DNA from: Nymphaea colorata
Lineage: Eukaryota > Streptophyta > Magnoliopsida > Nymphaeales > Nymphaeaceae
Assembly (NCBI RefSeq): GCF_008831285.2
Contig: NC_045149.1
Location: forward strand, 3,215,500-3,279,499
DNA length: 64,000 nucleotides
Direction: 5' to 3'
Part shown: one piece after another, positions 10,676-22,449 of the stretch
Layout of the letters: each line of letters opens with the position of its first letter
Numbering within the stretch: position 1 is the stretch's first letter
Notes under the pieces: model-generated
Databases searched by the model: none
Seen by the model: the letters and a program-made list of their open reading frames with translations, nothing else
What the model was told of the DNA's origin: nothing
Program-made: the position numbers and the translations under genes

Positions 10676-11600
10676 TAAAAGTATGTAATTGCTTTGGTGA
10701 TTCCTTTACATACTTAACACTTTTAAGAATTTTTGAAATTGTATCATGCAGATGTTGCATAACATCTTGAACCATAAGATTTTGAATATGTGCATCACAG
10801 CGAATATGCACATGCTGCCCTTTTACTAGAATAAGATTTCTTCTTCCTAAGTTTCTTTTCAGTGTAGTCATCACATTATCATTCATCAAACAATTGTTGG
10901 CAATAATAAAAAATAACTTTGACTGAATGTTCCATTTAGAGATGCATTCTAATAAAACCTCACACAAACTATTTGCATTATGTGGGGGAGGTACATGTAC
11001 AAAATTGAACATATAAGCATGCAACTTCCCATATCTATCAATATATTGTCTTGTCAAGTATAAATAACCCAATGTTTGCTGTGAAGTCGATATATCAAAT
11101 GTCAATGAAACTCGCTGTGTAGAATCATTTACAAATCCTTTAAATCATATTTTCTTAGTCTTGTACATTGACATAATATCTCTTTTCAACATTCTTCAAG
11201 AAAATAGAACAAACCTTGTATTGCAAAAGTTTGTTATGATATTTATATTCTGCCAAATTAATCAAAAGCTCACGCGCTATTACACACTTCGACATCAACT
11301 TTCTTATAGACTCAATGTCAAATTTTTTTATATATAGGGAAGTTGCACCAGAGTCATTAACTGCAAGTGATAAAGTTCTTTGTTTTTCTTCACTGATTTG
11401 CTTATTTAAACATGATTTTAGATGTCGACTTAAATGACTAGTTCCAATAGCACTGCATCATTTCAGTTGTTTTCTATAATTTTTGCATTTGGCAAACTCT
11501 TCTCCCTTATATTTAACCAATATAAAATCAATCCATACTTTTGAAGTCATTTTTCTCTTGGAGACAGCTTCTCTCTCAGTAGATGAGTATGATTCGATTG
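10676..11600 (-). pseudogene. hAT transposase, N-terminal half with BED zinc finger (broken)
   Basis: On the minus strand a BED-type finger is visible near 11400-11500: a Cys-containing KCKNYRKQ segment followed by GTSHLSRHLKSC. Next comes the catalytic N-part in 10671-11105, with LTFDIST-like MTFDISTSQQTLGYLYLTRQ, then a FFIIANNCLMND segment and HIRCDAHIQNLMVQD. These match the hAT order (TFDxWTS, DNAxxN, RCxAHxxNLxVxD). It ends with YVKESPKQLHTF, exactly where the Harbinger element enters. Stops and frameshifts are frequent between 11105 and 11600. Confidence 0.87.
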
Positions 11601-14430
11601 ATTTCTTTATCAAAATAACTCAAAGACACAACTGACATAAGTTAAGATGACCCATGTGAATAACCAAGACAATAATAAAGAACAATAAGATGCATGGTAA
11701 ATAAAATTAAGATAAAAGAGAAACAATATTGTTGCAGTAAGATAGAAAATGTTCAAACAAAGAAGCAATGTTCTTGCAATTGAGAGAAAAAGTCATTAAA
11801 AATATGAAAGAAGGCAAAAGGTCATCTCAAAACAATATTGTTACACCTCATTGGATGTTTTCCTGGATAATTTTTTGCATTTCTAAATATTTTTTCTTAC
11901 AAGAAGAAATTAAGAGTATACTTGTGTGGCATAGTAGTCAAAATAACCCATTGGCTGTCCACTTTAACCCAAGGAAGAATGTAAATTCCCTAAAGTCTTT
12001 CATCTTGAAAATGCAATGTCACGGATGCAGAGCAATTTCAAAAAACATGGGTATATGTGCACACTCATGCACACAAGTGAACAATGCATTCAACATTTGA
12101 TAATTTATAAGTTATGAAGAAACCAACTGATGAAGTAGAAAAGAAACAAACATACCAAAATATATCATATAGAAGATTGTGAGAATGGCCTACAAACTTA
12201 TTGAAAGAAATTGCCCGGAGAACACATAGAAAGTACACAACCTAAAGAAGGAAGTAATATAAACGTAACAAAGTTACAACTTATGAAACAAAAAAAAGTA
12301 TAACATAGATCAACAAAATGACCTGATTTTACAATAGATTTTCATATTTATACGCACCTGAAAAGCGAAAACAAAAAACAGGAAATTTGATAGAAATCTG
12401 ATAAAAACAACAGATGATCAGACTTCAAAATCAAATTGTAGGTGCCAAATCAGTTCACAAATTCAATTCGTATGATGAAACAACACTAAAGAAAGATATG
12501 ATATGGTGCAACACTAAAAAAAAAATTAGATTATAAACATGCACATAGATGCCCTTGCGACATCCACATCTGTGTGAGACAAAGATTAGTCTTGTTTTGG
12601 TCTTGAATGACCTATTATCCAACTTTCTTCTTTGACAACTTGGTTAACAAGGGCATTATATGAGTAAATAATAAAATAATAACAATTATTATTATTTTTA
12701 TTGTTATTAATATATGTAGTTGATAAATACTGATATATCGAGAGAGAATAAGAATGAGACAAATGATAAGCATGACATATTGTGAGATACATTCCAACCT
12801 CTTTTAGACCATCTTTTGAGAGAGAGAGAGTATTTGAAAGAATGTGAACAGATTATGAAGCCATGTTCAGTAATGCAATTTTATAATAGTTTCCAAAATG
12901 TATCTTGTAAAGAGAAGGCAAAAAGCCCATAAATTAATGTTACAAAACATAAAATGGAAAAGGATTGGACAGTAACTAAGACTTGCCAAATGCATGTAGA
13001 TTGGCCCAAACTAACAAATTGGTTGCTCAAATTGATCAACTAGCTGCTAACCTTGGTTCTGTCAATTTAGAGGCTAGAGACCTGACTAGCAACCAGACCC
13101 TAAGTAGTGACTAGTTGTACCTAGTAACTAGCTTAACAAGGTAGGGACCAACCAATGGTTCCTGCCTCTCTTTTGTATGTACAGACAATTACCCCCTTCT
13201 GTAATATGTTTCTCTTAGTAACACTAGTTATTTTTAGTTTGTATTGTTCATTATCATACTTTTGCTTTCAAGAGCTTTAATTTCTCTCCTTTTTTAAGAT
13301 CCTGTGAACCTTGATTTCTATCTACTTCGAGCCTTATTGTTGGATTGATGTATTGCAAATTTTTCATGTTTAAATAGCCACTAGTCACTAATTAAGGCCT
13401 ATAATCTGATTGGCAAGTGCATACTTAAAGAAATATTGAACATTGACAGGGCCAGTGGGTCATTTTTGAACTGTTGAACGGATTAAGCTGTCCTAGAGAA
13501 GAAAAAAGTTATCCTCTGACCTTGTAAGCCATCAGATGCATCAACTATCCAAAAAAGTGATAACTGTCAAGCAATTGAAAGCGAAAAAAGAAGCATCAGC
13601 TTTGGATTGCAGCAGTGTTCTTATTTATGCTAGAAGGCACATCAAACTAAAAATAGAACATCAAGATCCCATGATGTTATCATGCTTGCTAGAAATATTT
13701 TTGCCTGGATGCATCAACCTTGATTGTGTGAACAAAAGGCTATCTCTTGGGCTTGAATCAGCAGTTCCATTTTTCACCGAAGCTCCCAACAAAGGAAAAT
13801 CTTTGTCAAATGATGCTTTCTGCATTTTGTTTGGCAAAACACTAGAACTTGTGCGATTGAAACTAGAGTTTCCATTGTTAGTATATAGTCAACATTTATA
13901 TAAGATAATTGCAACTCAGCGAACATAAATTCATATTTCCAACTATTGCCTAATAAAGTAGCTTCAGATTCATCAAATGAGAAAAAAAATAAAGCACTCA
14001 ATTCTTTTGTTGGAATTACTGAGGAGAGGCCAATTGAAGACAAATCATTAGACATCACAGAGAATTCAAAAGTTTAACTTCAGATAGCTGAATGGATTCT
14101 TAAAATTACAAGAGCATATACGGCCATCATTCTACCAGCAAAATTGTATCTACTTAAACCTAAGCACAACGTAAAATAAAAAAATTTAACAAAGAATAAA
14201 GAGGCGATAAAAATGACCTCGAACCTGACTGAAGAAGTGCATGCAAATGACAAAACCATCTAACCTTTTGCCTCAAGCAGGTCTTTATTGCAGCCTTATG
14301 ATTTTGAGCAAGCCGACACAGTGTCTGCATAGGAAAAAGGGAAAAAAAACGTGAAAACAAAAGGTTACTCACATATATTAACATATTAGTTAAGAGGGTA
14401 ACTTTTGCCCAACCTTTTGATCAGTTGTTT
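11600..14430. other. Interior of the hAT element without recognised genes
   Basis: The stretch holds AT-rich DNA. There is a plus-strand 130-codon frame at 13536-13928 and overlapping minus-strand frames (13774-14058, 14160-14384), none of which I recognise. A segment at about 13010-13105 translates on the plus strand as a heptad-like AQIDQLAANLGSVNLEARDL, which may be a decayed exon. Much of it may be the intron and 5' region of the hAT gene or a later insertion. Confidence 0.35.
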
Positions 14431-14436
14431 TCTCCT

Positions 14437-14610
14437 TTATACGAATCCACAGTTACCACCGCTCGATTTAGCTGAGCAATTTACCAATTGGTTTTTGCCA
14501 TCGGTATCGACATCTGTTGAAGTATCCGCCGGCGGACTCACAGATGCCACGCCAGAGTCCCCCCAATTCTCTAAAGAACCATTTACTGAATCACTAGAGT
14601 GTTCGGTGTC
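14437..14610 (-). pseudogene. Possible acidic N-terminal exon of the hAT transposase
   Basis: A minus-strand frame without start codon reads through an acidic, Ser/Thr-rich segment including PPADTSTDVDTDGKNQL and ends in a stop at 14437-14439. Such low-complexity acidic leaders often precede the BED finger in plant hAT proteins. The location near the inferred right end of the element and the strand fit. The assignment rests on composition and position only. Confidence 0.4.
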
Positions 14611-15146
14611 TGGCTACCTGCAGAACTGTGGTCGGGGTCCGGCTACCAGCAGTCAGGCGATGGCGAGGTGGTCTGCATTTTTGGGTGTTTTTTCGATGGT
14701 TTGGGCAGCATCCTGTCCGACGACAACAATGGTGATTGGAGAAGCAGCGACGACGGTCAACGAGGCAGGGCCCGTGATGGCGAGTCAGCAACTGGGCCCT
14801 AACCTAAAAAAAAAGTTTGTTTTTTGTCGTGATCGCCGGGCTTCTTGGGCCCTCGACAGGCAAAGTTCCAAGCATGAGCCCAGCCCGTTAGAGTATCGGG
14901 CCGGGTCAGGCCCGACAAGATAAGCCCAATAAATGGTTTTATAGTACCGAGCTCGAGTTAGGCTGGCCATCGGGTTCTTGCCGGTGGCCTGGCCCAGTGA
15001 TCAGGCTTAAAAGCAGAGCCAAATAGACCACCCTTATGTTTTTTTCTTCTACTTTTGCTTCCTCCACTCAATGATGGGTGGAGGGAAAGGGGAGCCTTAA
15101 CAACTATAAGAGGAACAATGGGGGGAGGAGATGTATGTTAAATTTA

Positions 15147-15147
15147 G

Positions 15148-15186
<39 letters not shown>
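15147..15186. repeat. (TA)n(GA)n compound microsatellite
   Basis: About ten TA units are followed by about ten GA units, at the 3' side of the LINE remnant. Confidence 0.95.
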
Positions 15187-15189
15187 CCA

Positions 15190-15830
15190 ATAAAATTGGA
15201 ATATATAACAAAATTTGGGGACAAGAGGTCCCCTAGATATATCCGCAAAAAACAAACCGCAAAAACAGAATCAGCAAGAGGAAATATACAATACAATGCA
15301 CAAAAAAATAAGAGAGAGAGGAAAGGCGGCGCGGCACATTCACCCAGTCGCAGATGGACAGTGGCGCTTCAACCGAATGGCAAACTAGACATCCTCTTGT
15401 ACAAGACGAGCCACAGAATCTAGCGAAGAGAAGGTGTCCATGAAGACTCTGTTGTTGCGTTCCTCCCAAATGCACCACCAAGCTGAAATGAGCCACAGCC
15501 TCCAGACATGACCCCAGGATGCAGTCAGGTGGGAGGAATGACAAAAGAGGAAAAGGAGACGAATGAAAGGTGGATTTGGAAGACTACCAACAAGGGAAGG
15601 CCAGACATAAGCAAGGACACTAGAGAAAAAAGGGCAAGAAGTAAAGAGGTGGACCCGAGACTCAGTCGCGACGAGACAAATGAGACACTGGTTAGCTAAA
15701 CTGATGCCAAGGCGTTGCAGGTGGTCAAAAGTGTTGATATGGCCAGTAAAAAGAAGCAAGGCAAAAGCAATGGCATGGGGAGACGGGCCAGGAGACCAAA
15801 GGGACCGGGGTGGGAAGAGAGAGAGAGATT
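15190..15830 (-). pseudogene. L1-type LINE, 3' end with zf-RVT domain
   Basis: The minus-strand frame runs from about 15830 to a stop at 15385. It matches the C-terminal zinc-binding region of plant L1 reverse transcriptase polyproteins: TFDHLQRLGISLANQCLICL, later HLFTSCPF, then WLISAWWCIWEERNNRVF. It lacks the reverse transcriptase proper, so the copy is 5'-truncated, as is usual for LINEs. The region 15190-15384 would be its 3' untranslated part. No clear poly(A) tail or target duplication was seen. Confidence 0.85.
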
Positions 15831-15839
15831 GAAATCAGC

Positions 15840-17408
15840 TAGCTATCTTTGTGGCTAAATGTTTTTTAAAATTTAATTTTGTGTCACAAAAAAACCATCT
15901 CAAAAGGTGCATTGATGATAGCTAGCTATTTGGCCATAGTTTTTATATATAATGCACATTTTATGATAGTTTTTTAACAACAAAGTAAAAAAAGAAAGCA
16001 TTTGGTTATAGAAGTACTGGTTGATTTCAATTTTCTTATATATATAGAGAGAGAGAGTTGAAATATATGGTAAAGGTAAGTAAAAATCAACCGTACTTTT
16101 CCATATATATATATATATATATATATATTCCAACAAAATTTATATGCATGAGTGGTTAAGAAAAAATCATATACTTTTACACAACAAGGTTTAGGAATAA
16201 ACAATGTTAAATATTACATCTCCAATATTAGGTTTGTGACCAAGTTCAAAATTTTCCTAGTCCCCATCTTCATAATTTAGTCGTATATGTATATATGGGT
16301 CATTTGGTGGCATTATCGCACTCTGAAACTCTGAACCTGCACCAAAAAATGAAGCAAATTCGTGTAGCACTTTTTATTGTGTTTAATCAATCTACCTCAA
16401 TTTTTTGAACAGCTGGGACAACAACAATATGTTAGTAATGCCAAATGGTCTCATAGTAGCAGTTTAGGAACTGTAATAATGTTATCATTTCATGTATCTA
16501 CCACACCAATTAGGTCTTGTTCATTAAACACTTTTCTTTTTACTTTTTCTTGAACCTGCCCCAAACTTTTGGGACAACCCTATAAAATCATATTGTTAGA
16601 TTATATTGATTTAAAATAAGTCATTAGTATGTTATTTGGTACTTTTGGCTACACCTTTTAAAGCTTCGCAATAAAAATGGATCGACAATGTCTAAAATTT
16701 AATAATTCAAAAGATTTAAAAAGCCTTGTAGAATTATGTCTACAAATTGTAATTTTAATTATGTTCCTTTGTTTTGTGGTATTGGCAACCTTTTCAACTT
16801 TTGTGTACCTATTCTAGTGGCACCTTCTCTTGTACACAAATAGAAACAAATTAGAGGATGTTTGATGGCATTATCCGATGATGGCACAATGAAAACTTTC
16901 ATTGCCATTAAAGTGACCACTGATGCCGCTACCATGATAGACGTCACTGTGTTGAATTATTGTTTCCACATCCACAGACTATTTCGGTGTTTCTATTATC
17001 ATGAAAGACCTATTCCAGTGGTTTTTCTCAAGGCTATAGATTTTACTAATTTAAAAGCCACAAAAATCTTATAAGGGACAAGTCATCCTCTCCACTCCAG
17101 ATAACCAACAAGAGTTAGGAGCAAATTTTTCTAACCAACAAAATAATCAACTAGAAGACTATGTTGTGAGGACTAGAGAAAAGGTAATAAAATTGCTTTG
17201 AAGAAACTAACTAAATTTAGTAATCATCTAATTAAGAAAAGTTCACTCGTAGAAGAGGCAACATTGGAGTGAGTGATTAGGGCCTTTTCAATGGCCATTG
17301 GCCACCCAAAAAGAAAAAACTCCAATCAAAATCCACGAAATACCTTTCATGGTTTTTCTTCTAGGAAATAAGATCCACCCCTAGTTTCTTCACTTGTGCT
17401 TGATGAGC
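15840..17408. other. Unannotated AT-rich DNA
   Basis: It contains a (TA)n microsatellite at 16103-16128 and short frames with no recognised product. At 16851-16869, TTA followed by GAGGATGTTTGATGGC resembles the terminus of the 6-kb Harbinger element (12 of 16 bases). No partner end was found downstream. Confidence 0.5.
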
Positions 17409-18455
17409 TGTTTGCATCCCCAAAAATATTTTGGTTTTTGGAGTGCTCTAGAAAAATGAGGTTTTATTTAATGAGAGAAAAAGAGACTCGCCTGTCGGTA
17501 TGAGGATTAGCTGTTCCTGGTGCCTTTACTAGGGATAACCAATCCCAGGGCTATGTTTATTCTTGATACATTTCGTTTTAGCTTAAACATCTTTTATTCT
17601 AAATGTGGTATAGTGTTTAAGAAAATATTGAAAATTTGATATTTCAAATCTTTGAGAAAGTTTTTGAAGAGTCATTTGAGAGTATAAAATATTTCGATTT
17701 AAGAAATTTTGAATTGAGAAATCTTTACAACTATCACTTGAAAACCTTTGGAGATCACTTTTTGAAGTCACGTTAGTGTCATCTTAAGACGTTAAGTAGC
17801 TTTGAGATTTTGCGCTAATTCGGTTATTACCTAGTTAGAGTTCCATCTCATCTTGCTTAAGTTCTTTTACAAGTGTGCATGATGTTAAGTGAATGTGAAT
17901 GTATGAATGCATTGATCCTACATGATTAAAAAAATTATTCATTCCTACCATAACATTCATCGATAAGCATTCCTACCATCACATATATCTAGTTTCTCAT
18001 CTTTATTTATAAAATTATCATAAGTATTTTTGTGAAAAAAGAAAATTTTTTTTGAAAATGGAATGGGGTTGTATACAATCAAATATGATTCCAATATTGG
18101 GTCATTACTTGATTTTTGGTCTTGGTGAAGTCGACAAATGGAAAGTTAAAGCCTTAGATCTTTGGAAAAAAATATCCAAAAGAATGAAAAAGATGAAATA
18201 CTTTCATAAAGAGAAAGAGAGAAAGAAAGAGATTTTAAAGATCACCAAATAAAAATTTAAGAAGAGAAGGAGATACGTATCTTTATAGTATTTTATATGT
18301 GTATACATACATATGTATATGTATATCTGTATACATATATATACATGTATGTATATGAAAGCTTATGAAAAGAAAACATTAACTCAAATGGGGAGGGAGA
18401 AGGAGATCTTAGAAAGAGAGAGAGAGAGAAAGAAAGAGATTTTAGAGGGAGGATA

Positions 18456-18517
<62 letters not shown>

Positions 18518-20351
18518 AAGAAGACATTTAACTTGAAGAGAGGAAACAAAAGATTCTACAAAGGGAAAATAGAACACATGTATATATGCTTTCATGTGTA
18601 TATGAAAATTCGTAAAATAATATGTTAAACCATAGAGAGAGAATGACAAAGAAAGATAATCATGTGCACATATATTTATATTACATATATAACATATATA
18701 TACGTATATGTCTTCATGAGGGTTGAAGTAAAAAAAAAAGACTTGAAAATATCCGACTTCGATTTTTATGTAGGCCAGAGAGGAACTTGGGCTCATGGAA
18801 GAGCCTAGGCTAAGTCTCCAAGGCCTCATTAGGTAGGGTTCTTGCTTTCGAAAATGAAGATGCATTTTAACATGTACATATTTGTGAATAGCTTTTCCAG
18901 GTTGGACAAACCCCAACCTCAAAGTCAACATAATAATGGAGATGAATCCCAACCCAAACATTCATTCTCACCGTTCATTCACATATAAATGGGGAAAATC
19001 AATCAACTATGTATGAATAATATCTCAAAACAAAGCAACGTTCAAGAGAAGAGAGAAACATGTTTCGATCTTAAAATGAAATCTGATTTCATCTTCTTGA
19101 CTCTGAAGAGGAGATTTGAGAGCTGTCTTATACGGCCATGGGGAGATGAAGAAGAGAAGAAATGATGAAAAGAAATAGAGTAAAATATTGATTACATACC
19201 TCTAATGAGAATGAATTAAAAGATGAATTTCTTACTTCGGATGATTGTATGGTTGCTTTGGGTGAAGGTTCAAGATGATGAATATATGCTTCCCAGAGAT
19301 CTTTTTGTGCTCCCATGAAGAGTTGGACCTTGACGAAGCTTGCTACCAAGGTTGTAGAAGAAGAAGAGAAGAAGAGAGAAATGAAGAAAAATAGCTAAGG
19401 GAAAACTCTAAATCTTTAAGTGAGAGAGTACTAGAGGTTCCCCAAAGGTTAGCCCATACCCAAGGGGGAATATTATGGGGATATTTATAGGGAGTTTTGG
19501 AGCCAAAACTCAAAATTTAATTTTTTTTTTAAATTTAACAAGATTTTCATGATAATTTCAAGTATTTTTGAATAATTTTAATTTTTTAAAAAAGATAGGC
19601 TTTGAACAAGTGGGATTGGCCATTAGCCCTACAAATACCCCTTTGGGGTGTGGGCAGGGCTATTGCCCACCCAACAGGATCAAAACCACCCCCAAGGGGC
19701 AGTTTAAGCCTCGCAATGGGGCCTGCGCGCGGGTGCAGGCCCTATTTGGTGCCTTTGCAGGTGCATGCAGCCGTTGGCGAATGATGCGCGGCATGCGTGA
19801 GGCGCTGCCGTGTCGCGCGACATGCTATCATGACACACGATTTTTTAAAAACAGAAATAAAACCATTTTTTCATTTAAAATGTGTAATTTTTTTTTTGTT
19901 GCAAATGGGAGGCCGACTTCGTTTTGAGTGACTCCAAGCATGTTTTAAATCTGGATTGGGTTCAATTTGTTGCCGATGTGTTCTATTGAGTGATTTAAGC
20001 TCAAAGGCACATTTTTGGCGCGAGGACGAGACATAAAACAAAGGGAAGGTTTGTACATGTGCCTGTGGCTTTCGATAGCATCAAATTCCATTGTTTTGAT
20101 CTCAATTTTGGATTTTGAGTTTGAAATTCTTGATTTGGATATAATTCAGATCTGGTAATTGGATTTTGGATTGGAATCTCACATCTAAAGTTGGGCTTTG
20201 AATTTGAATTTTGTGTTTGGATTCAGATAAGGGGTTCAAAAATTCATTTTGGATTGAATAATTACAAATTTGTTTTGGGTCTAAGATTGGGCTGAGGAAC
20301 CAAATATTAAATCCACATATAGTATTTTTGAAAAAAATTGGGGTGATAACA
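17409..20351 (-). repeat. 3' LTR of the gypsy element (left copy)
   Basis: It is the counterpart of 30648-33852 and is shorter mainly through a deletion of about 175 bases near 18852 relative to the right copy. It includes a long (AT)n run (18459-18514), a TATA-like box on the minus strand (ctataaatat, 19481-19490), a conserved hairpin (19650-19670) and a GC-rich block (about 19715-19830). A 167-codon minus-strand frame (18458-18961) inside it is driven by AT repeats and is not a gene. Confidence 0.87.
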
Positions 20352-20370
20352 GATGTCCCTCTTTGTAACT
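20352..20370 (-). promoter_or_regulatory. Polypurine tract next to the 3' LTR
   Basis: In coding orientation the sequence acaaagagggacatc directly precedes the LTR start TGTTATCA. A purine-rich run in this place primes plus-strand synthesis. It supports the element orientation and the LTR boundary. Confidence 0.65.
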
Positions 20371-20449
20371 TGGCCGACACTAACCGTGCTTAGTGGCAAA
20401 GATAAACACCCTGGATTTTTCAAACAAAACATATTTGGAATTATATTTC

Positions 20450-20605
20450 AGGTTTAACCCCTTATCTGAATGAATTATTTGTGCTAAATTGAGTTCAGGT
20501 TTGACTCGTTACCTGAGCAGGTTTGGGCAAGATTGAGTTCAGGTTTGACCCCTTACTTGAACGAGTTGCTTTACATTGCAGGTTTAACCCCTTACCTGCG
20601 TGGGT
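20450..20605. repeat. Short repeats of caggtttaaccccttacctg
   Basis: Four imperfect copies of a 20-base unit lie between the integrase remains and the polypurine tract. Each unit has CAGGT and ACCTG arms, so each can fold on itself. The spacing is irregular (about 35-70 bases). Confidence 0.8.
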
Positions 20606-20759
20606 TGCTGTCAAGTCTTGAGTGATAATAATAATAAAATAAAATAATGCTCTAGTGTAATCATTACATTTTACGACGGAAAAGAATCCCAAATGAATAG
20701 TAGATTGAATGTGGAGGGCACAAATATTTATCATTGATTGAAAAGTGAATACAAGAGGA

Positions 20760-21480
20760 CTAGGTATAGAATTTCTTGAGGTGAAGAACATTAACAGGAT
20801 TGGCAAGTTCCACCCCATCAGCATCAATCAACCGGTATGAGTTACGGGGTAAGGATTCCACAATAACATGCGAGCCTTCCCAATTGGGCACCCACTTACC
20901 CTGTGGTCATCCTCTGAGGTATACCACAGATCATAGGACCAAGTCATTCACTTTGAAATGTCTCTCAATAACTGACTTGGCGAACTGTTTAGCCACCCTT
21001 TCGCAATTGGCTTCAGCATGCTCAACCGCTTTTAGCCTCTTTTCATCTAGCAAATTGAGCTGCATCAGTCTCTTATGCTGATATTGATTTAGAGGAAGCT
21101 TTATAAGAGCAGTGAAATAGCCAGGGAGATGTTATAGAATGCAAATGAGAGGCTTGTGCATGGATTATTGAAGCATGCAGTTGAGATTCTTTATATCTTT
21201 TGACGAATTGGTAATAATCCTTTTGCATAGTAGGCCAGTAATATCCTGCTCAAACTATTTGCTTGGTGAGGGATTGGTAACTAACATGGCCCCCACAATC
21301 TCCTCGATGCGACTCTTCGATGACTTCCTTTGCCTCATTTTTATCAAGACACCAAGAGTATTCGGTACTAAATACACGCATGTACAAGACTCCTGCAAGA
21401 ATAAAGTACCTTGCTGACATAGTTTGAATTGCTTTCTGTTCATTTTTGGGCATTCCAATCGGGAATTCTCCACTCTCAAT
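20760..21480 (-). pseudogene. Gypsy integrase remnant, catalytic core missing
   Basis: The zinc-binding N-part (EESHRGDCGGHV, then AGYYWPTM) lies at about 21180-21310. The C-terminal part (LLDEKRLKAVEHAEANCERV and later VELANPVNVLHLKKFY) lies at about 20780-21070. Between them the text jumps from SPW.F, which in this family opens the DD35E core, straight into the C-terminal helix at about 21115-21120. The roughly 150-residue catalytic core is therefore absent. Integrase would insert the cDNA; this copy cannot. Confidence 0.82.
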
Positions 21481-21689
21481 GTAACTTTTATATCATAATA
21501 TCAAAATTTATTCCTCTCTTGGATATGATGAACATGCTTCACTATTTCAAAAGCGGCGATGTTCTAATCTTCCAACCTTAAAAGAGCAGATTGCTTCATT
21601 GGTTTGAAATGAGATAGTGAATCCTAAACTTACGAGACCATCCACAATAGGGTTGCCTTGTTTTTTTATGTGAGCTAGCTGTACTTCTT

Positions 21690-22440
21690 CAAACTGATGG
21701 ATCATGGTGGTGGCGATTTCTTGATATGGTACTAATTTCTCATCTTTGACTTGTCATTCTTTGTTCACTTGATTGACGATAAGCTGAGAGTCGCTAAGGC
21801 ATGCACCTTTTTTACTTGAAAACTCAGTAAAGAACGAAGTTTTTGTACGAGAGCTTCATATTTAGCCATGTTATGGGTACATGAAAAGTCGAGTTTCAAA
21901 GAGTACGAGATCATTTCATCTTCCGGAGTAATAAGTAAAATGGCTATATCTGCTCCCATCACGTTTCTGGATCCATCAAAGTACATCTTTCATATTAGAA
22001 CCGTTTCCAATCTTAGTACATGTTTGTCTGAAAACTCATCTTTCATTCTCATTTCCTCGTATTGGAGAAAATTTGCTAACTGATCCACAATTGCTTATCC
22101 TTTGATTGACTTTTGGGGTACGTATTCAAAATCATATTACATCAGCAAAACTTGCCATTTGACCATGCACCCATTAAGGAAGGGCTGCTCCAAGATATAT
22201 TTAAGAGGATTTAGCTTGCAGAGTATCTTGATCTCACAAGGTAATAATAGTGCCTCAGCTTCTGACACATCCAAACCAACACTAGACAAGTTTTTTTCCA
22301 TTGGAGAGTACTTCTTTGAATACTGGGCAAAAGTTTTTCTAATATAATAAATTGCATGCTCGATGCGACCGAAAAGCCGCCACATACTGACTCATTTACT
22401 GTCATGTAAAGTAACAACAGTCTATCCAACACTGGGGATT
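21690..22440 (-). pseudogene. Gypsy RNase H and second (archaeal-type) RNase H
   Basis: The first RNase H (22137-22440) has HAIYYIRKTFAQYSKKYSPME, then KLNPLKYILEQPFLNGCMVKW, standard for gypsy elements. The second (21765-21986) begins MYFDGSRNVMGADIAILL and continues HNMAKYEALVQKLR, matching the archaeal-type RNase H acquired by the Tat lineage (DGA..N..GAG, E in AEYEAL). The last motif has Lys-Tyr-Glu, so the key Glu is kept. Stops and frame changes occur between the two. Confidence 0.82.
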
Positions 22441-22449
22441 TTAGAATTG

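Larger units (their letters stand above)
2789..15000 (-). mobile_element. Decayed hAT transposon, split by a Harbinger insertion
   Basis: Transposase pieces at 3718-4626 and 10676-11600 read as one hAT transposase once the Harbinger element is removed. Both outer ends carry GGGCC/GGGTCGG-rich subterminal DNA (2789-2900 and 14800-15000), common in plant hAT elements. The candidate end catcgggttgggtc (2789) pairs with the complement of the 14986-14999 end through transition-type differences only. No 8-bp duplication is readable because the left flank is a TA microsatellite. The outer limits are therefore approximate, while the transposase identity is firm. Confidence 0.6.

Noticed and set aside
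14405-14923. 172-codon plus-strand frame at the hAT right end
   Set aside because: Its antisense reading gives the acidic hAT-like leader, and its own product is low complexity over GGGCC-rich terminal DNA.
18458-18961. 167-codon minus-strand frame
   Set aside because: It lies inside the gypsy LTR and is kept open by the long (AT)n run; the right LTR has only broken shorter equivalents.
20450-20605. CRISPR-like array
   Set aside because: Repeats are few, imperfect and unevenly spaced, and lie in a plant retrotransposon 3' region.
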